From Burkholderia savannae (GTDB lineage: Bacteria > Pseudomonadota > Gammaproteobacteria > Burkholderiales > Burkholderiaceae), in the NCBI RefSeq assembly GCF_001524445.2, contig NZ_CP013417.1, positions 186,001 to 250,000 on the forward strand: a DNA stretch of 64,000 nt. Direction: 5' to 3'. The notes under the pieces are model-generated. The model did no database searches. It had not been told where the DNA came from and saw only the letters and a program-made list of their open reading frames with translations. The position numbers and the translations under genes are program-made. This document shows positions 28,233 through 36,477 of the stretch, in pieces. Position 1 is the stretch's first letter. Each line of letters opens with the position of its first letter.

Positions 28233-29654
28233 TTACAGGATCAGGTCGATCCGGCCGGCGAACACGTGCAACCCGTTCACGACGTCGCACGGGATCGCAG
28301 CATTGAGCTGGTTGACGTCCTGCAGATCGCGCTCGACGATCAGCTTGTCCTTGTTCGCGTCGACGTTCTCGATGATTTCCAGCTCTTCCAGCTTGTAGAG
28401 CACATCGAGCAGTTCGCTGCGCACCTTCGGCGGCGTCTTCTCCGACTGCTTCTCGCGCGGAAACCGCAGCGCAATGCGCTGCTGACACGCCTTGCGAACG
28501 TAGTCAAGCGTGCGGATCGTCGTGATGTCGAGCAGCGCCGGATCGTCGATGCCCTGTGCATCCTTTGTGTACGTCGTGATTGACCGGACGATCTGCACAG
28601 CGTTGCCCGGGCCGATCTCGAACGGCGTCACGCCGTTGTGCAGCGCTTTCTCCTGCTCGGTGCGCCCGGGCTGCGACGGGATCGGCGTCACGTCGAGACC
28701 GGTCAGCGCGAGCGTGTTCAGCGGCCGAGCCGGGTCCGTCTCGCTGGCAATGACAGCCGCATAGGCGGCGGCGATCTCGGCCGGCAAGCACACCGAACCC
28801 GGGTGCCAGCCGATCGTGATCCGGCCCGCGTCGAGGTCGCCGGCCAGCGTGGTCGCGGTGGCGAGCGTCGCGGGCGTGCCAGCGACGCTCACTGCCGGAC
28901 GCTGTTCGAGCGGCCCCGAGATGCTGTCCAGGTGCGTGCGCAGCTTCGTCAGTGATTCCTTCGTCGGCCAGCACGTCACATACACGTTGTACTTCGCGCC
29001 GTACACGGCCGCGAGCGCCAGGGCGATGTCGGGATCGTTCAGGCCGCCCGTGAACGCCGTGATCGTCGCCGTGACGCCGGCTGCCTGGTTGAGCTGCGAC
29101 AGGACCATGTCATTGCCGAACGCGCCCTTGTTCTTCGTCGTCAACGTCACCTTGCCGTTGACCGAATCCGCCGTGACTGGCAGCGCCGTCTTCTGCGCGA
29201 TCTGAGCCGCGAGACGCGTGGCAATCGCCGTTTCCGTGTCGGTCGCGTACACGGCGATGTCGACCCGGGTGTTGCCGATGATCAGCGCGAACGCGCCATC
29301 GGCCGTCGCTGGCCCCTTGAACTCGACCGATCCCTTGGCCGGTTGGCCGGCCTGCGCGTCGTCGACGGCGATGACCGTCAGGCTGACGTATTTGTTCGCC
29401 GTGATCGCCGCGACGGCCGCGATGTGCGCGAGCGAGCCTGCGCCGAAGTACAGCGCCGCCTGGTCGCCGGAGAACACATCGACCGGCTTCAGCGCCGGGA
29501 CAGTGCCGTCAGCGGTACGCTGCCCGACGATGATCACGGTCTGGTCGTTCGCCGGCAGCGTACGCACGGCGAGTTTCGTGTTGTATTCGAAGTACTTGCC
29601 CGGCTTGCGGATGCCCGACGGGATCGTATCGAAAGCGATGTTTTGGCTTGCCAT
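28233..29654 (-). CDS. Contractile tail sheath protein (Mu gpL-like)
   Basis: A 473-residue sheath protein. The start is MASQNIAFDTIPSGIRKPGKYFEYN, the middle has the SLTVIAVDD..KGSVEF beta region, and the C-terminus has the conserved DYVRKACQQRIALRFPREK segment that builds the inner sheath layer. Neighbouring tube and chaperone genes confirm the call and a myovirus morphology. Confidence 0.93.
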   Translation of the reverse strand: MASQNIAFDTIPSGIRKPGKYFEYNTKLAVRTLPANDQTVIIVGQRTADGTVPALKPVDVFSGDQAALYFGAGSLAHIAAVAAITANKYVSLTVIAVDDAQAGQPAKGSVEFKGPATADGAFALIIGNTRVDIAVYATDTETAIATRLAAQIAQKTALPVTADSVNGKVTLTTKNKGAFGNDMVLSQLNQAAGVTATITAFTGGLNDPDIALALAAVYGAKYNVYVTCWPTKESLTKLRTHLDSISGPLEQRPAVSVAGTPATLATATTLAGDLDAGRITIGWHPGSVCLPAEIAAAYAAVIASETDPARPLNTLALTGLDVTPIPSQPGRTEQEKALHNGVTPFEIGPGNAVQIVRSITTYTKDAQGIDDPALLDITTIRTLDYVRKACQQRIALRFPREKQSEKTPPKVRSELLDVLYKLEELEIIENVDANKDKLIVERDLQDVNQLNAAIPCDVVNGLHVFAGRIDLIL

Positions 29655-29657
29655 CAG

Positions 29658-29885
29658 TTAGGTTCCTTTCGCGGCCTTTTTGGCACTCGATTCAACCGCG
29701 GGACTCGGCGCGACGTCGACGCTCGACTCCACGGCCGGCGCAGCTTCCACAACCAGATCGCCGTCGGCGACGCGGCGGTGGTAATAGGCGGTATCCGGCA
29801 CATCGACGGCTTCAGCGTCCGTGATGTACTGGCGCGATGCGTGTTCCTTCGGGACACGCAACCCGGAACGGGCTTTCACTTTCAT
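29658..29885 (-). CDS. DUF2635 small protein (Mu gp38-like)
   Basis: A 75-residue protein. MKVKARSGLRVPKE...YITDAEAVDVPDTAYYHRRVADGDLV is the DUF2635 pattern, found directly upstream of the sheath gene in Mu-like phages. Its role is unknown. The tail after residue 50 is a low-complexity Ala/Ser/Pro stretch. Confidence 0.83.
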   Translation of the reverse strand: MKVKARSGLRVPKEHASRQYITDAEAVDVPDTAYYHRRVADGDLVVEAAPAVESSVDVAPSPAVESSAKKAAKGT

Positions 29886-30550
29886 GGTTGCTCCTTCATC
29901 TCAATGTGATCCACCGCATCGGCCGGGCGATCGGTGCCGGGTTGCAGGTAGTAGCGCAGCAGCGTCGACTTCCAGTCCGGCGTCGGTGGATCGAGCTGAC
30001 CTTCGTATTGCTCGAACACCTCGCCGAGCGGCCCTTCGACGCTGCCTTGCGGAAATGCACCGACGAACAGCGTGTCTTCGACCCACGCGGTATGAAATTC
30101 GAGCGCGTAGACCGACATGGCGTCGTTACGGACCTTCGTGTTGAACAGCGTGCGAATCGCGCCCGGCGCGAAATGCCGGATCGGCAGGCCCATGTCCTGC
30201 TCGTTCAGGAGGTAGCGGACGGCCGAGATCAGCAGGTTCGTGCCGACCTCGATCTGCGCCGGCCCGCCGTGCCGACTGGTTTCTTCGTTCCGAACGCTGC
30301 GTGCGCCGACCATCACGACGAAGGTCGCCTCGGCCTTCCACTTCGAGCGACTCGTCGCGACGGGATCGGTGCGCTTCACGCCGCCAAACGTCACCCACGC
30401 AGCCGGGAAGCGCCGCACGACGGTGTCCAATTCTTCGTCGTCGAATTCCCCGCCGTAGGTCTTGACCTCGGCGACCATCTTGCCGAGGCCGCGCGTGAGG
30501 CGGTCGACGACGCCAAGCTCAACTGCAGTGACGATCGGGACGTAGGGCAT
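29882..30550 (-). CDS. Mu gp37-like protein (DUF1834), tail completion
   Basis: A 222-residue protein at the gp37 position, overlapping gp38 by four bases. The central YLLNEQDMGLPIRHFAPGAIRTLFN stretch is typical of DUF1834. By position it probably belongs to the tail-terminator or joining group; the sequence alone does not prove it. Confidence 0.8.
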   Translation of the reverse strand: MPYVPIVTAVELGVVDRLTRGLGKMVAEVKTYGGEFDDEELDTVVRRFPAAWVTFGGVKRTDPVATSRSKWKAEATFVVMVGARSVRNEETSRHGGPAQIEVGTNLLISAVRYLLNEQDMGLPIRHFAPGAIRTLFNTKVRNDAMSVYALEFHTAWVEDTLFVGAFPQGSVEGPLGEVFEQYEGQLDPPTPDWKSTLLRYYLQPGTDRPADAVDHIEMKEQP

Positions 30551-30554
30551 GGCG

Positions 30555-30968
30555 TTATCGGTTCTCGCGAGCGAACACGCGCGTGCCTGTCACGAACTGG
30601 ACAGAGTTGTCGGGTTGCGGAATCGAACCCGTCGTCGTCGAGCCGAGCGTGACGTCGCCGGTCGCGACGAGCTTCAGGAATGCGATCGCGGCCTTGTAAC
30701 GCTTGTCGATTTCGTCGGTCATGACGGTTTCGCCGCCGCACAGGCGATAGCGCGCGATGTCGCAACACACGCCCGCGAGCATCTTCGGTTGCGGATCGAG
30801 CGGCAGCGCGTACCGGCCCGCCAGATACGTATCGATCTCGGCGGATGCCTCGTCGAGCGCATCGGCCAGCACGACGGCGTTCACGTCGCCGGTGCGTTCG
30901 CGATCGGACAGCGAGATCGCCTCGCGCTGTCCGAAGCGACCGATCATGAATTCGACGGTGGCGTACAT
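30555..30968 (-). CDS. Mu gp36-like protein (DUF1320), head-tail connection
   Basis: A 137-residue protein. YATVEFMIGRFGQREAISLSDRE followed by EASAEIDTYLAGRYALPL and CCDIARYRL is the DUF1320 signature. Proteins of this group are related in position and fold to phage head-tail adaptors. Confidence 0.86.
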   Translation of the reverse strand: MYATVEFMIGRFGQREAISLSDRERTGDVNAVVLADALDEASAEIDTYLAGRYALPLDPQPKMLAGVCCDIARYRLCGGETVMTDEIDKRYKAAIAFLKLVATGDVTLGSTTTGSIPQPDNSVQFVTGTRVFARENR

Positions 30969-30974
30969 GGCGCG

Positions 30975-31529
30975 TTAGCTCTTCTTGCCGGCCGACTGCG
31001 TGGACTTGCCGCCGGATTTCGCGGCTTCCTGCTCGGCCTCGAATGCCTGGATGCGCGCGAGCAGATCGTTTTCGCGCGTGACGAGGCCCGCGTGGCGCTC
31101 GTCGAATTCGGCAATGCGGCGTTTCAGGTCCGCTTCGGCAGCTTCGAATTCGTCTTCGGCGGCCTTCAGATCGCCCTCGCGCAGCTTGATCGACGCTTCG
31201 CGCTGCGCCAGCTCCGCTTCGATGTCGGCCAGCGCCAGCGCACGCTTCGCGTCGTCTTCGCTCACGTCGAGCGTCAGCGTGTCTGCATTTGCGAGCGCGG
31301 CGATCACGTGGTCGGCGTCGTGGTGCGGGAGCGCCGCCGCTTCTTCGTCGCTGAGATGGATCGCCGTGTCGACCACGACCAGGGACTTGTCGGCGACGAT
31401 TGCGGCGTGTGCGTCCGGATGAAGCGCAGCCAGCGCGATCGTTTTCGGCACGATCCCGAACACATGGCCAGCGCGGCGAAACCCTTCCTTGGCCGACGCC
31501 ACCTTGATCGCCGGATGTTTCTTGCTCAT
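30975..31529 (-). CDS. Mu gp35 / HI1506-like protein with coiled coil
   Basis: A 184-residue protein. The N-terminal 70 residues (GFRRAGHVFG...TIALAALHPDAHAAIVADKSLVV) match the small HI1506-type Mu-like protein. A charged coiled coil (about residues 95-165, Glu/Ala/Arg heptads) and a Lys/Ser tail extend it beyond the usual length. The start ATG 31529 follows AGGAG. Function unknown; the gene sits between capsid and connector genes. Confidence 0.75.
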   Translation of the reverse strand: MSKKHPAIKVASAKEGFRRAGHVFGIVPKTIALAALHPDAHAAIVADKSLVVVDTAIHLSDEEAAALPHHDADHVIAALANADTLTLDVSEDDAKRALALADIEAELAQREASIKLREGDLKAAEDEFEAAEADLKRRIAEFDERHAGLVTRENDLLARIQAFEAEQEAAKSGGKSTQSAGKKS

Positions 31530-31657
31530 GAACCTCTCCTGTGAATTCGAACCCAACCGGAGCCCACCATTGCGCCGCAGCTCCGGGACGGTCTTCCTCC
31601 GCGCTTATCGGCGTCGCGCGGCCGTCTCTCGCGGGGGTGTTATCCCGGTGTGTCCTG

Positions 31658-32551
31658 CTATGCCAGCCAGGGCGTCGCCAATAGATCGGCCGAACCCTTC
31701 CAGACGTTGGTCGCGCCGTAGTTGTTCGCATCGGCGTTGAGGATCTTCCGGCCGCGCCCCTCATACATCGGCGGCACGACCAGGAGCGACGGTCGGATGC
31801 CGAGCGGGCGGCCGTTGTCGCCCTTCATGCTGGTCATTGCCTGGCGAGCGGCCTCGTAGCTGTCTTCGTTCAGCTCGTCCTGCGATGCATACGCGAGTTG
31901 CCAAAGTGCGAAGCCGACGTTGCAACGTGCGTCGACGCCGTAGCGGAGCGCGTTCGCCGAGAACACGACTTCGTCGGTTTCCTGGTCCATAGCCACGAAG
32001 TTGTACGGCTTGCGCTGCTGCAAGATGATCGGCTTGACGACGCGCGTCATATCAAGCAAATACCAGGTCGGGCCAGTGCCTGCCTTGAAGTTCGAGACGG
32101 AACCGACCGTGCCGTTTTCCTGCACGACCGGATGATCGGTATCGAAAAAATATTGACCGTCGTAGCAGGTTTTCGTCGCACCTTGCTTGAGCAAGCCGAA
32201 CACCAGCTCGTCCGGATGCTGCTTCGCGTCGAGGCCGAGCTGCGCCATAGCCGGCTTGTAAATGCCGTAGGTATCGTCCTCGACCGTGGTGCGGCCGACT
32301 GTGACTGTGTTCTCAAACGATTTGTTCTTGATCGAGAAATCGTGGGACGTCAGGTTCTGAAGAACACGGTCGCCGATCCACTCGCGAAAGCGTGTGGTCT
32401 GGCCGAGCCACGGATAGACTTCCTGCGAAGTGGTCGACGGCACTGGCATCGCCACGCGATTCCAGTCGGACGGCGCGCCGTCGAAGGCTTGCTGGAATAC
32501 GGTGTTGTATCCCGTGAACAGGGCGCGCAAGTTGGCGCGATTGATTTCCAT
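31658..32551 (-). CDS. Major capsid protein (Mu gpT-like)
   Basis: A 297-residue coat protein. The N-terminus MEINRANLRALFTGYNTVFQQAF and the VYPWLGQTTRFREWIGDRVLQNL and HPDELVFGLLKQG segments are hallmarks of the Mu T family (HK97 fold). It follows the protease/scaffold and decoration genes. Confidence 0.93.
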   Translation of the reverse strand: MEINRANLRALFTGYNTVFQQAFDGAPSDWNRVAMPVPSTTSQEVYPWLGQTTRFREWIGDRVLQNLTSHDFSIKNKSFENTVTVGRTTVEDDTYGIYKPAMAQLGLDAKQHPDELVFGLLKQGATKTCYDGQYFFDTDHPVVQENGTVGSVSNFKAGTGPTWYLLDMTRVVKPIILQQRKPYNFVAMDQETDEVVFSANALRYGVDARCNVGFALWQLAYASQDELNEDSYEAARQAMTSMKGDNGRPLGIRPSLLVVPPMYEGRGRKILNADANNYGATNVWKGSADLLATPWLA

Positions 32552-32595
32552 GTGCGTTCCTTATGGAGTAGTCGATTGGGGTGTAGCGGATCGCG

Positions 32596-33006
32596 TTAGA
32601 ACGCTATCCAGACGCCGCCCGGGTCGATGTCGACCACGGTGCCGGCGACCGAGCGCTTGCCGCCGCCGTCCGTCTTCGCGACGGTCTGGTCGTCGACGAT
32701 GTACGCGGTCGAGCCGATGTCCTTCAGCGTGAGTTGATCAGCGCCGGCCGAATTCGCGACACGCCACTGGCCGCGCCGGATCGTCACGTTCGTCGCGCCG
32801 TCCGCGCCGGCCGTGTTGTCGATCTGCTCCTGGACGATGCCCGCGCCCTTGAGCGTGGTCGATTCCGCGCCCTTGGTCGCGAAGCCGGTCGCCGTGTCGA
32901 TCGCGGCGATCGCGCCGACAAAGAACAGCACGCCGCTCTTGGCCGGGTAGCTGAACAGCAGGCCGGCGCGATGGACGGTGTCGCGGTCGGCAGTCAATGC
33001 AGTCAT
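32596..33006 (-). CDS. Capsid decoration-like protein (DUF2190-like)
   Basis: A 136-residue small beta-rich protein (RAGLLFSYPAKSGVLFFVGAIAAID...KDIGSTAYIVDD...GTVVDIDPGGVWIAF). This composition and the place between scaffold and major capsid fit the DUF2190-like decoration proteins. It is probably a head protein; direct proof is absent. Confidence 0.7.
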   Translation of the reverse strand: MTALTADRDTVHRAGLLFSYPAKSGVLFFVGAIAAIDTATGFATKGAESTTLKGAGIVQEQIDNTAGADGATNVTIRRGQWRVANSAGADQLTLKDIGSTAYIVDDQTVAKTDGGGKRSVAGTVVDIDPGGVWIAF

Positions 33007-33048
33007 GTGAATCTCCTGGTGGAAGTGAAACGAGCGGCCACGCGACCG

Positions 33049-33609
33049 TCAGGCGGCCGGCTGCGACGTCTTGTAGGTCGCAGGGTCGAGGCCGAGCGCC
33101 TTACACACGGCGAGTTCTTCGGCCGACAGCGCGGCAGCGCCCGTTTTGTCATCGGCCGGCGGGTTGCCGCCCGTCTGCGTGCCGCCGAGCGCTTGGATCG
33201 GTTGAGCGGTCGAGATGAATTGCTTCAGCGCGGCGACGTTGCTCTTGCCCAGGTCGCGCGCCCAGCCTTCCTGCGCAGGCAGCAGGCGGCCGTTCTTCAG
33301 CGCGGCCGTCACCAGTTCCTCGACTTCGTTGCCGGCGAGCTTCGCGTTGGCCGCGTCGAGCTGCGTGCGCAGGTCGGTCATGACCGCGATCGGCACGAAG
33401 CGCGCCGGGTCGGCCTGGTTTGCCGTGAGCGTGGCGATCTGGCTGCGCTGCGCGTCGAGCAACGCCGGCAGGTTGGCGCTCGCGGCCGCGACGCCCTGGC
33501 CGCCGGACAGCGATTCGATCAGCTTCTTGAGCTGGGCCGTGACGTCATCGGCGGTCGCGCCGACCGGCATGTTCAGCAGCCAGCGCAGTTGTTCCAGGAG
33601 TTCTTCCAT
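33049..33609 (-). CDS. Probable internally started scaffold protein (Mu gpZ-like)
   Basis: In-frame start ATG 33609 (MEELLEQLRWLLNMPVGA) with a GAGG ribosome-binding motif and the same stop as the protease. The product would be 186 residues, mostly helical (DLRTQLDAANAKLAGNEVEE), like a scaffold. Inferred from Mu practice and from the start signals. Confidence 0.55.
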   Translation of the reverse strand: MEELLEQLRWLLNMPVGATADDVTAQLKKLIESLSGGQGVAAASANLPALLDAQRSQIATLTANQADPARFVPIAVMTDLRTQLDAANAKLAGNEVEELVTAALKNGRLLPAQEGWARDLGKSNVAALKQFISTAQPIQALGGTQTGGNPPADDKTGAAALSAEELAVCKALGLDPATYKTSQPAA

Positions 33610-34158
33610 ATTGGGAACCTCGGTAGGTAGGACAGTGGAAAGCGCCGCGTGCGCGGCGGAGTCGAATGCGTGCATCGCCGCCGAGCAGGCAGCCGTGAGC
33701 TGCACCTCGTCGAGACAGTCGAGCGCGGGGTCGTTGGTCAGCGCCGCATTGAGCAGCGCGGTCACGTTGCCCGCCTTGTCAAAGGCGAACACGGGAGAGA
33801 TGTAGGCGTATTCGTCGGCGTCGAGCATCAAGGAAGCGCGAGCGGTCCATTTGACGTCGGTCGCGTACAGACCATCGCCTTCACGCCATTCCAGCGTCTT
33901 GAACCACGCGGCGGCCGGCGCGGGCTGGCCGTTCGTCGCCGCGTTCAGCGTCTGGTGCTCATAGTCGATCACATAGCGGGTCTGGCGCGCGCTGGCCGCC
34001 GCGATGAGGCGTTCCGCGCCAGCCGCATCGAGCCGCCACGCTGCGCATTGGGTCGGCCGGCCGTCCCGCGCACGGAACTCGCCGGCCGGCAGCAGCTTGA
34101 GCGTCGTGCCGGTGGATTGGATTTGCGCCGAAAGCGCCGCGATGAAGAAAGTAGCCAT
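33049..34158 (-). CDS. Capsid maturation protease with C-terminal scaffold (Mu gpI/gpZ)
   Basis: A 369-residue protein. Residues about 1-180 form the protease part (PAGEFRARDGRP, YVIDYEHQTL, EYAYISPVFAFD). The second half is a helical scaffold. An in-frame ATG at 33609 with GAGG about 8 bases ahead would make the scaffold alone, as Mu makes Z from within I. ATG 34158 is the start because the frame upstream has no family character. Confidence 0.9.
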   Translation of the reverse strand: MATFFIAALSAQIQSTGTTLKLLPAGEFRARDGRPTQCAAWRLDAAGAERLIAAASARQTRYVIDYEHQTLNAATNGQPAPAAAWFKTLEWREGDGLYATDVKWTARASLMLDADEYAYISPVFAFDKAGNVTALLNAALTNDPALDCLDEVQLTAACSAAMHAFDSAAHAALSTVLPTEVPNMEELLEQLRWLLNMPVGATADDVTAQLKKLIESLSGGQGVAAASANLPALLDAQRSQIATLTANQADPARFVPIAVMTDLRTQLDAANAKLAGNEVEELVTAALKNGRLLPAQEGWARDLGKSNVAALKQFISTAQPIQALGGTQTGGNPPADDKTGAAALSAEELAVCKALGLDPATYKTSQPAA

Positions 34159-34224
34159 GCCGCCATGGTGGCGGCCAGTAGCGGGCCTGACGAGCTGGCA
34201 GAGGTCAGTTGGGCCTGCCGTCAT

Positions 34225-34475
34225 CCGCCACGAGGGGGCCGCTATACTGCGCGCATGGAAAAAATCTCATGCGCCGGGCGTATCTCGCACTGGCGATTTT
34301 CGGTTTTCCCGAGCCCGAACAGTTTTTCTCAACACCCTCCCGATAAGAAATCGTTTTTAACGGGGGGTTTAAACAACGTGGCGGGCTTCGCCAGTCCTGA
34401 CCTATACCTCGGCAACCCCACAGTATCCCAGCGGCTTCTAGGCCCTAATTTTCCATTTCGGCCTTTTGCCGCCAC
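34225..34475. other. Gap with a plus-strand promoter-like site and a Com-like remnant
   Basis: The minus-strand head operon has only a 12-codon frame here. On the plus strand TATACT at 34243-34248 is followed 6 bases later by ATG 34255 and an 82-codon frame (to 34503) that begins MEKISCAG. The first residues, and shifted-frame pieces downstream such as ARTVFLNTLP, recall the zinc-finger Com proteins of Mu-like phages. The cysteine pattern is incomplete, so it is at best a degenerate com. Confidence 0.35.
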
Positions 34476-35060
34476 TCAAGCATCGAATAGGCGGCGCAGG
34501 TAGGTGGAAACCTCCGACTCGATCCCGATATTGTCCGCCTCGGTCAGCACGAAGAACGGACGCGCCGGAATCTTGATCGTCCAGCCCTGGCTGCGGGTCC
34601 ATTTCACGATCTTGACCTGCTTGTGGCCGTTCTTCGCGAACACGGCCAGGTGCGGGTGGTTCGCTTGGCGCATGATCATGCCGTCGCGGCCCTTGCGCAA
34701 TCTAACGTAGCCGGACATGGGATGGCGCTGGATCGTGCCGCCGAACTGGTGGATCGCCGCGTATACGACATTAGTGCCGACGCGGGCGGACGTGGCGTCG
34801 TGCGTCGACGTGACGCTCGACGCGAGTCGGCCCGAGCGCTGCAGAATCTTGCCAGTGCCGGCTTCCTCGCGGCGGCGCTTGAGCGTCTTCGGACTCAACC
34901 CGAGCCACTTCGGCCGCCCCTGTTGCGCGAAATTCTCTTCGACTGCGTCGAGCATCAGCGCGGCGATCAGCGACGTGATCGGCGAGGCATCCTGCATCAG
35001 CGCGTACACCCGCGCCATCGCCGCCTCGTACTGCGTGTCATCGACCTGGGTTTCAATCAT
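34476..35060 (-). CDS. Mu gpG-like virion morphogenesis protein
   Basis: A 194-residue protein. VEENFAQQGRPKWLGLSPKTLKRRRE..GKILQRSGRLASSVTSTHD..RVGTNVVYAAIHQFGGTI is the classical gpG / tail-completion pattern, and IPARPFFVLTEAD ends the family domain. It lies between F and the protease, as in Mu. No clear ribosome-binding site precedes the ATG. Confidence 0.9.
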   Translation of the reverse strand: MIETQVDDTQYEAAMARVYALMQDASPITSLIAALMLDAVEENFAQQGRPKWLGLSPKTLKRRREEAGTGKILQRSGRLASSVTSTHDATSARVGTNVVYAAIHQFGGTIQRHPMSGYVRLRKGRDGMIMRQANHPHLAVFAKNGHKQVKIVKWTRSQGWTIKIPARPFFVLTEADNIGIESEVSTYLRRLFDA

Positions 35061-35163
35061 CGGCTATACTCTGTTGATACCGATTGCAGTCGCACAAGCT
35101 TCCGACTGACGCGACCAAAGGAACTGCACGGTGGCCCGCGACGAGTCGGCGTCGCGGGCTTTT
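35061..35163 (+). ncRNA. Candidate short plus-strand RNA with its own terminator
   Basis: On the strand opposite to the late operon, TATACT (35065-35070) has TCGACC 18 bp upstream. About 60 bp further on, a 9-bp stem (GCCCGCGAC 35134-35142 / GTCGCGGGC 35151-35159) with T4 looks like a terminator in plus orientation. The predicted RNA would be about 85-90 nt. It fills the F-G gap, which has no coding frame. Purely inferred. Confidence 0.35.
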
Positions 35164-36477
35164 CTATTTGCGGTACGCCAGAAAGCCGTCACGCTGCTTC
35201 TCTATATAGCGACGGCGCGCTTCCTCGCCGCGCTCGACGTTCGCCATCATGGCCGTCGACCCGGCCCAGCCGTCCTGGCCCAGCTCGAACACGCTCAGAC
35301 CGTATTGCGCGCCAGCCTGGCCGTCGATCAACCAGGACTTGATGTAGCGCCGTTTGAGCAACCACGCCCCGGGCTGCGCGCGACTCTCTTCCCACCGCAG
35401 CCATACCTCGTCCGGTTCCTGGATCGCCCGCGCGAGCAGCGACATATACGCGCCGCGCCCATCCTTGTCCGCCTTCCAGCTTCCGTCGCCGGCCTGGAAC
35501 AGATCCTCCGAGATCGTGACGGCCGAGCGCGTGACGTCCTTGAATACCTTCGACTCGCCGAGCTGCAGGCCGAACTCCCGCAGGAACGCCTGCGCGTATT
35601 GCTGCGGGGGAAGGCCGGCCGGCAGCATGGTCGACGCCGGCACCGGGGTCGGCGTCGGCAACGTCGGCAGCTCGACGCCGGACGGGAAGGTGCGCGGCAA
35701 GCTGTCGGACGGCGGCGGTGTGAACGGCTTCATCCACTGCGCGCCGGGGTTCGAGCTGAAACCCGGGTCCGGCAGCAGCTTCTGACCGGTGGCCGGGTCT
35801 TTATAGGCGAGCGCGGGCTGCTTCACGCCCGAGCGATCGACAATCTCGACCTCGACGATGTTCCCCGTGCTGTCGCGTACCGGGATACCGTTCTGTTCGA
35901 CATACGCGCGCGTGCGGGTCCGCACGCGGCATCGGCACCGGTAGCCGTTCGGCGGATAGAACGTCAGCCAGAACGGATCGTCGTACCGGTAGATCGCGCC
36001 GGCGAGCGCGCGGTGCGCCGGCCGCGTGCGGCTATCGAGCACCGCGACGTACTCCCAATACGGATGCGTGTCGACCTGCTCGAGCTGCGTTGCGTAGCGG
36101 CCGGCCATGTAGGCCGACTGCATGTTGGTCTGGAAGATCGTCTGCAGGCGACGGGGCGTGAGCCGCTTGCCCTCGATCTCGCCAGTGTCCGGGTCGACTA
36201 TTACGCCCTGGCCGAGCCAGCCCTTACGCTCCAGGACCGGCGAGAGCTGCCGTTTAAACTCGTCGAACGTCGTGCCCTTTTTTAACGACGTCGTGAGCGC
36301 CTGGCGAATGTCCTGCAGCACGTCGACCTTCATCACGCCGGCAACCGTGAACGCCTTCGCGTGCGCCTCGGCGGCGACGTCCTGCCAGCGGAATCCGATC
36401 TGGTAGCCCTTCGACTCGAAGTAGGCGATCGCTTTCTCCGGTTCGAGGCCGATCGCGTAGGCCAGATCAACCGCCAT
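35164..36477 (-). CDS. Head morphogenesis protein gpF with C-terminal nuclease-like domain
   Basis: A 437-residue protein. Residues about 60-215 are the Mu F/SPP1 gp7 minor head domain (RLQTIFQTNMQSAYMAGRY, VLDSRTRPAHRALAG, PNGYRCRCRVRT). A Pro-rich linker at about 245-300 leads to a C-terminal domain (FKDVTRSAVTISEDLF, AIQEPDEVWLRWEES, YIKSWLIDG) resembling the PBECR group of phage-borne RNase-like domains. Such domains are thought to be virion-packaged effectors or processing enzymes. It overlaps the portal gene. Confidence 0.85.
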   Translation of the reverse strand: MAVDLAYAIGLEPEKAIAYFESKGYQIGFRWQDVAAEAHAKAFTVAGVMKVDVLQDIRQALTTSLKKGTTFDEFKRQLSPVLERKGWLGQGVIVDPDTGEIEGKRLTPRRLQTIFQTNMQSAYMAGRYATQLEQVDTHPYWEYVAVLDSRTRPAHRALAGAIYRYDDPFWLTFYPPNGYRCRCRVRTRTRAYVEQNGIPVRDSTGNIVEVEIVDRSGVKQPALAYKDPATGQKLLPDPGFSSNPGAQWMKPFTPPPSDSLPRTFPSGVELPTLPTPTPVPASTMLPAGLPPQQYAQAFLREFGLQLGESKVFKDVTRSAVTISEDLFQAGDGSWKADKDGRGAYMSLLARAIQEPDEVWLRWEESRAQPGAWLLKRRYIKSWLIDGQAGAQYGLSVFELGQDGWAGSTAMMANVERGEEARRRYIEKQRDGFLAYRK

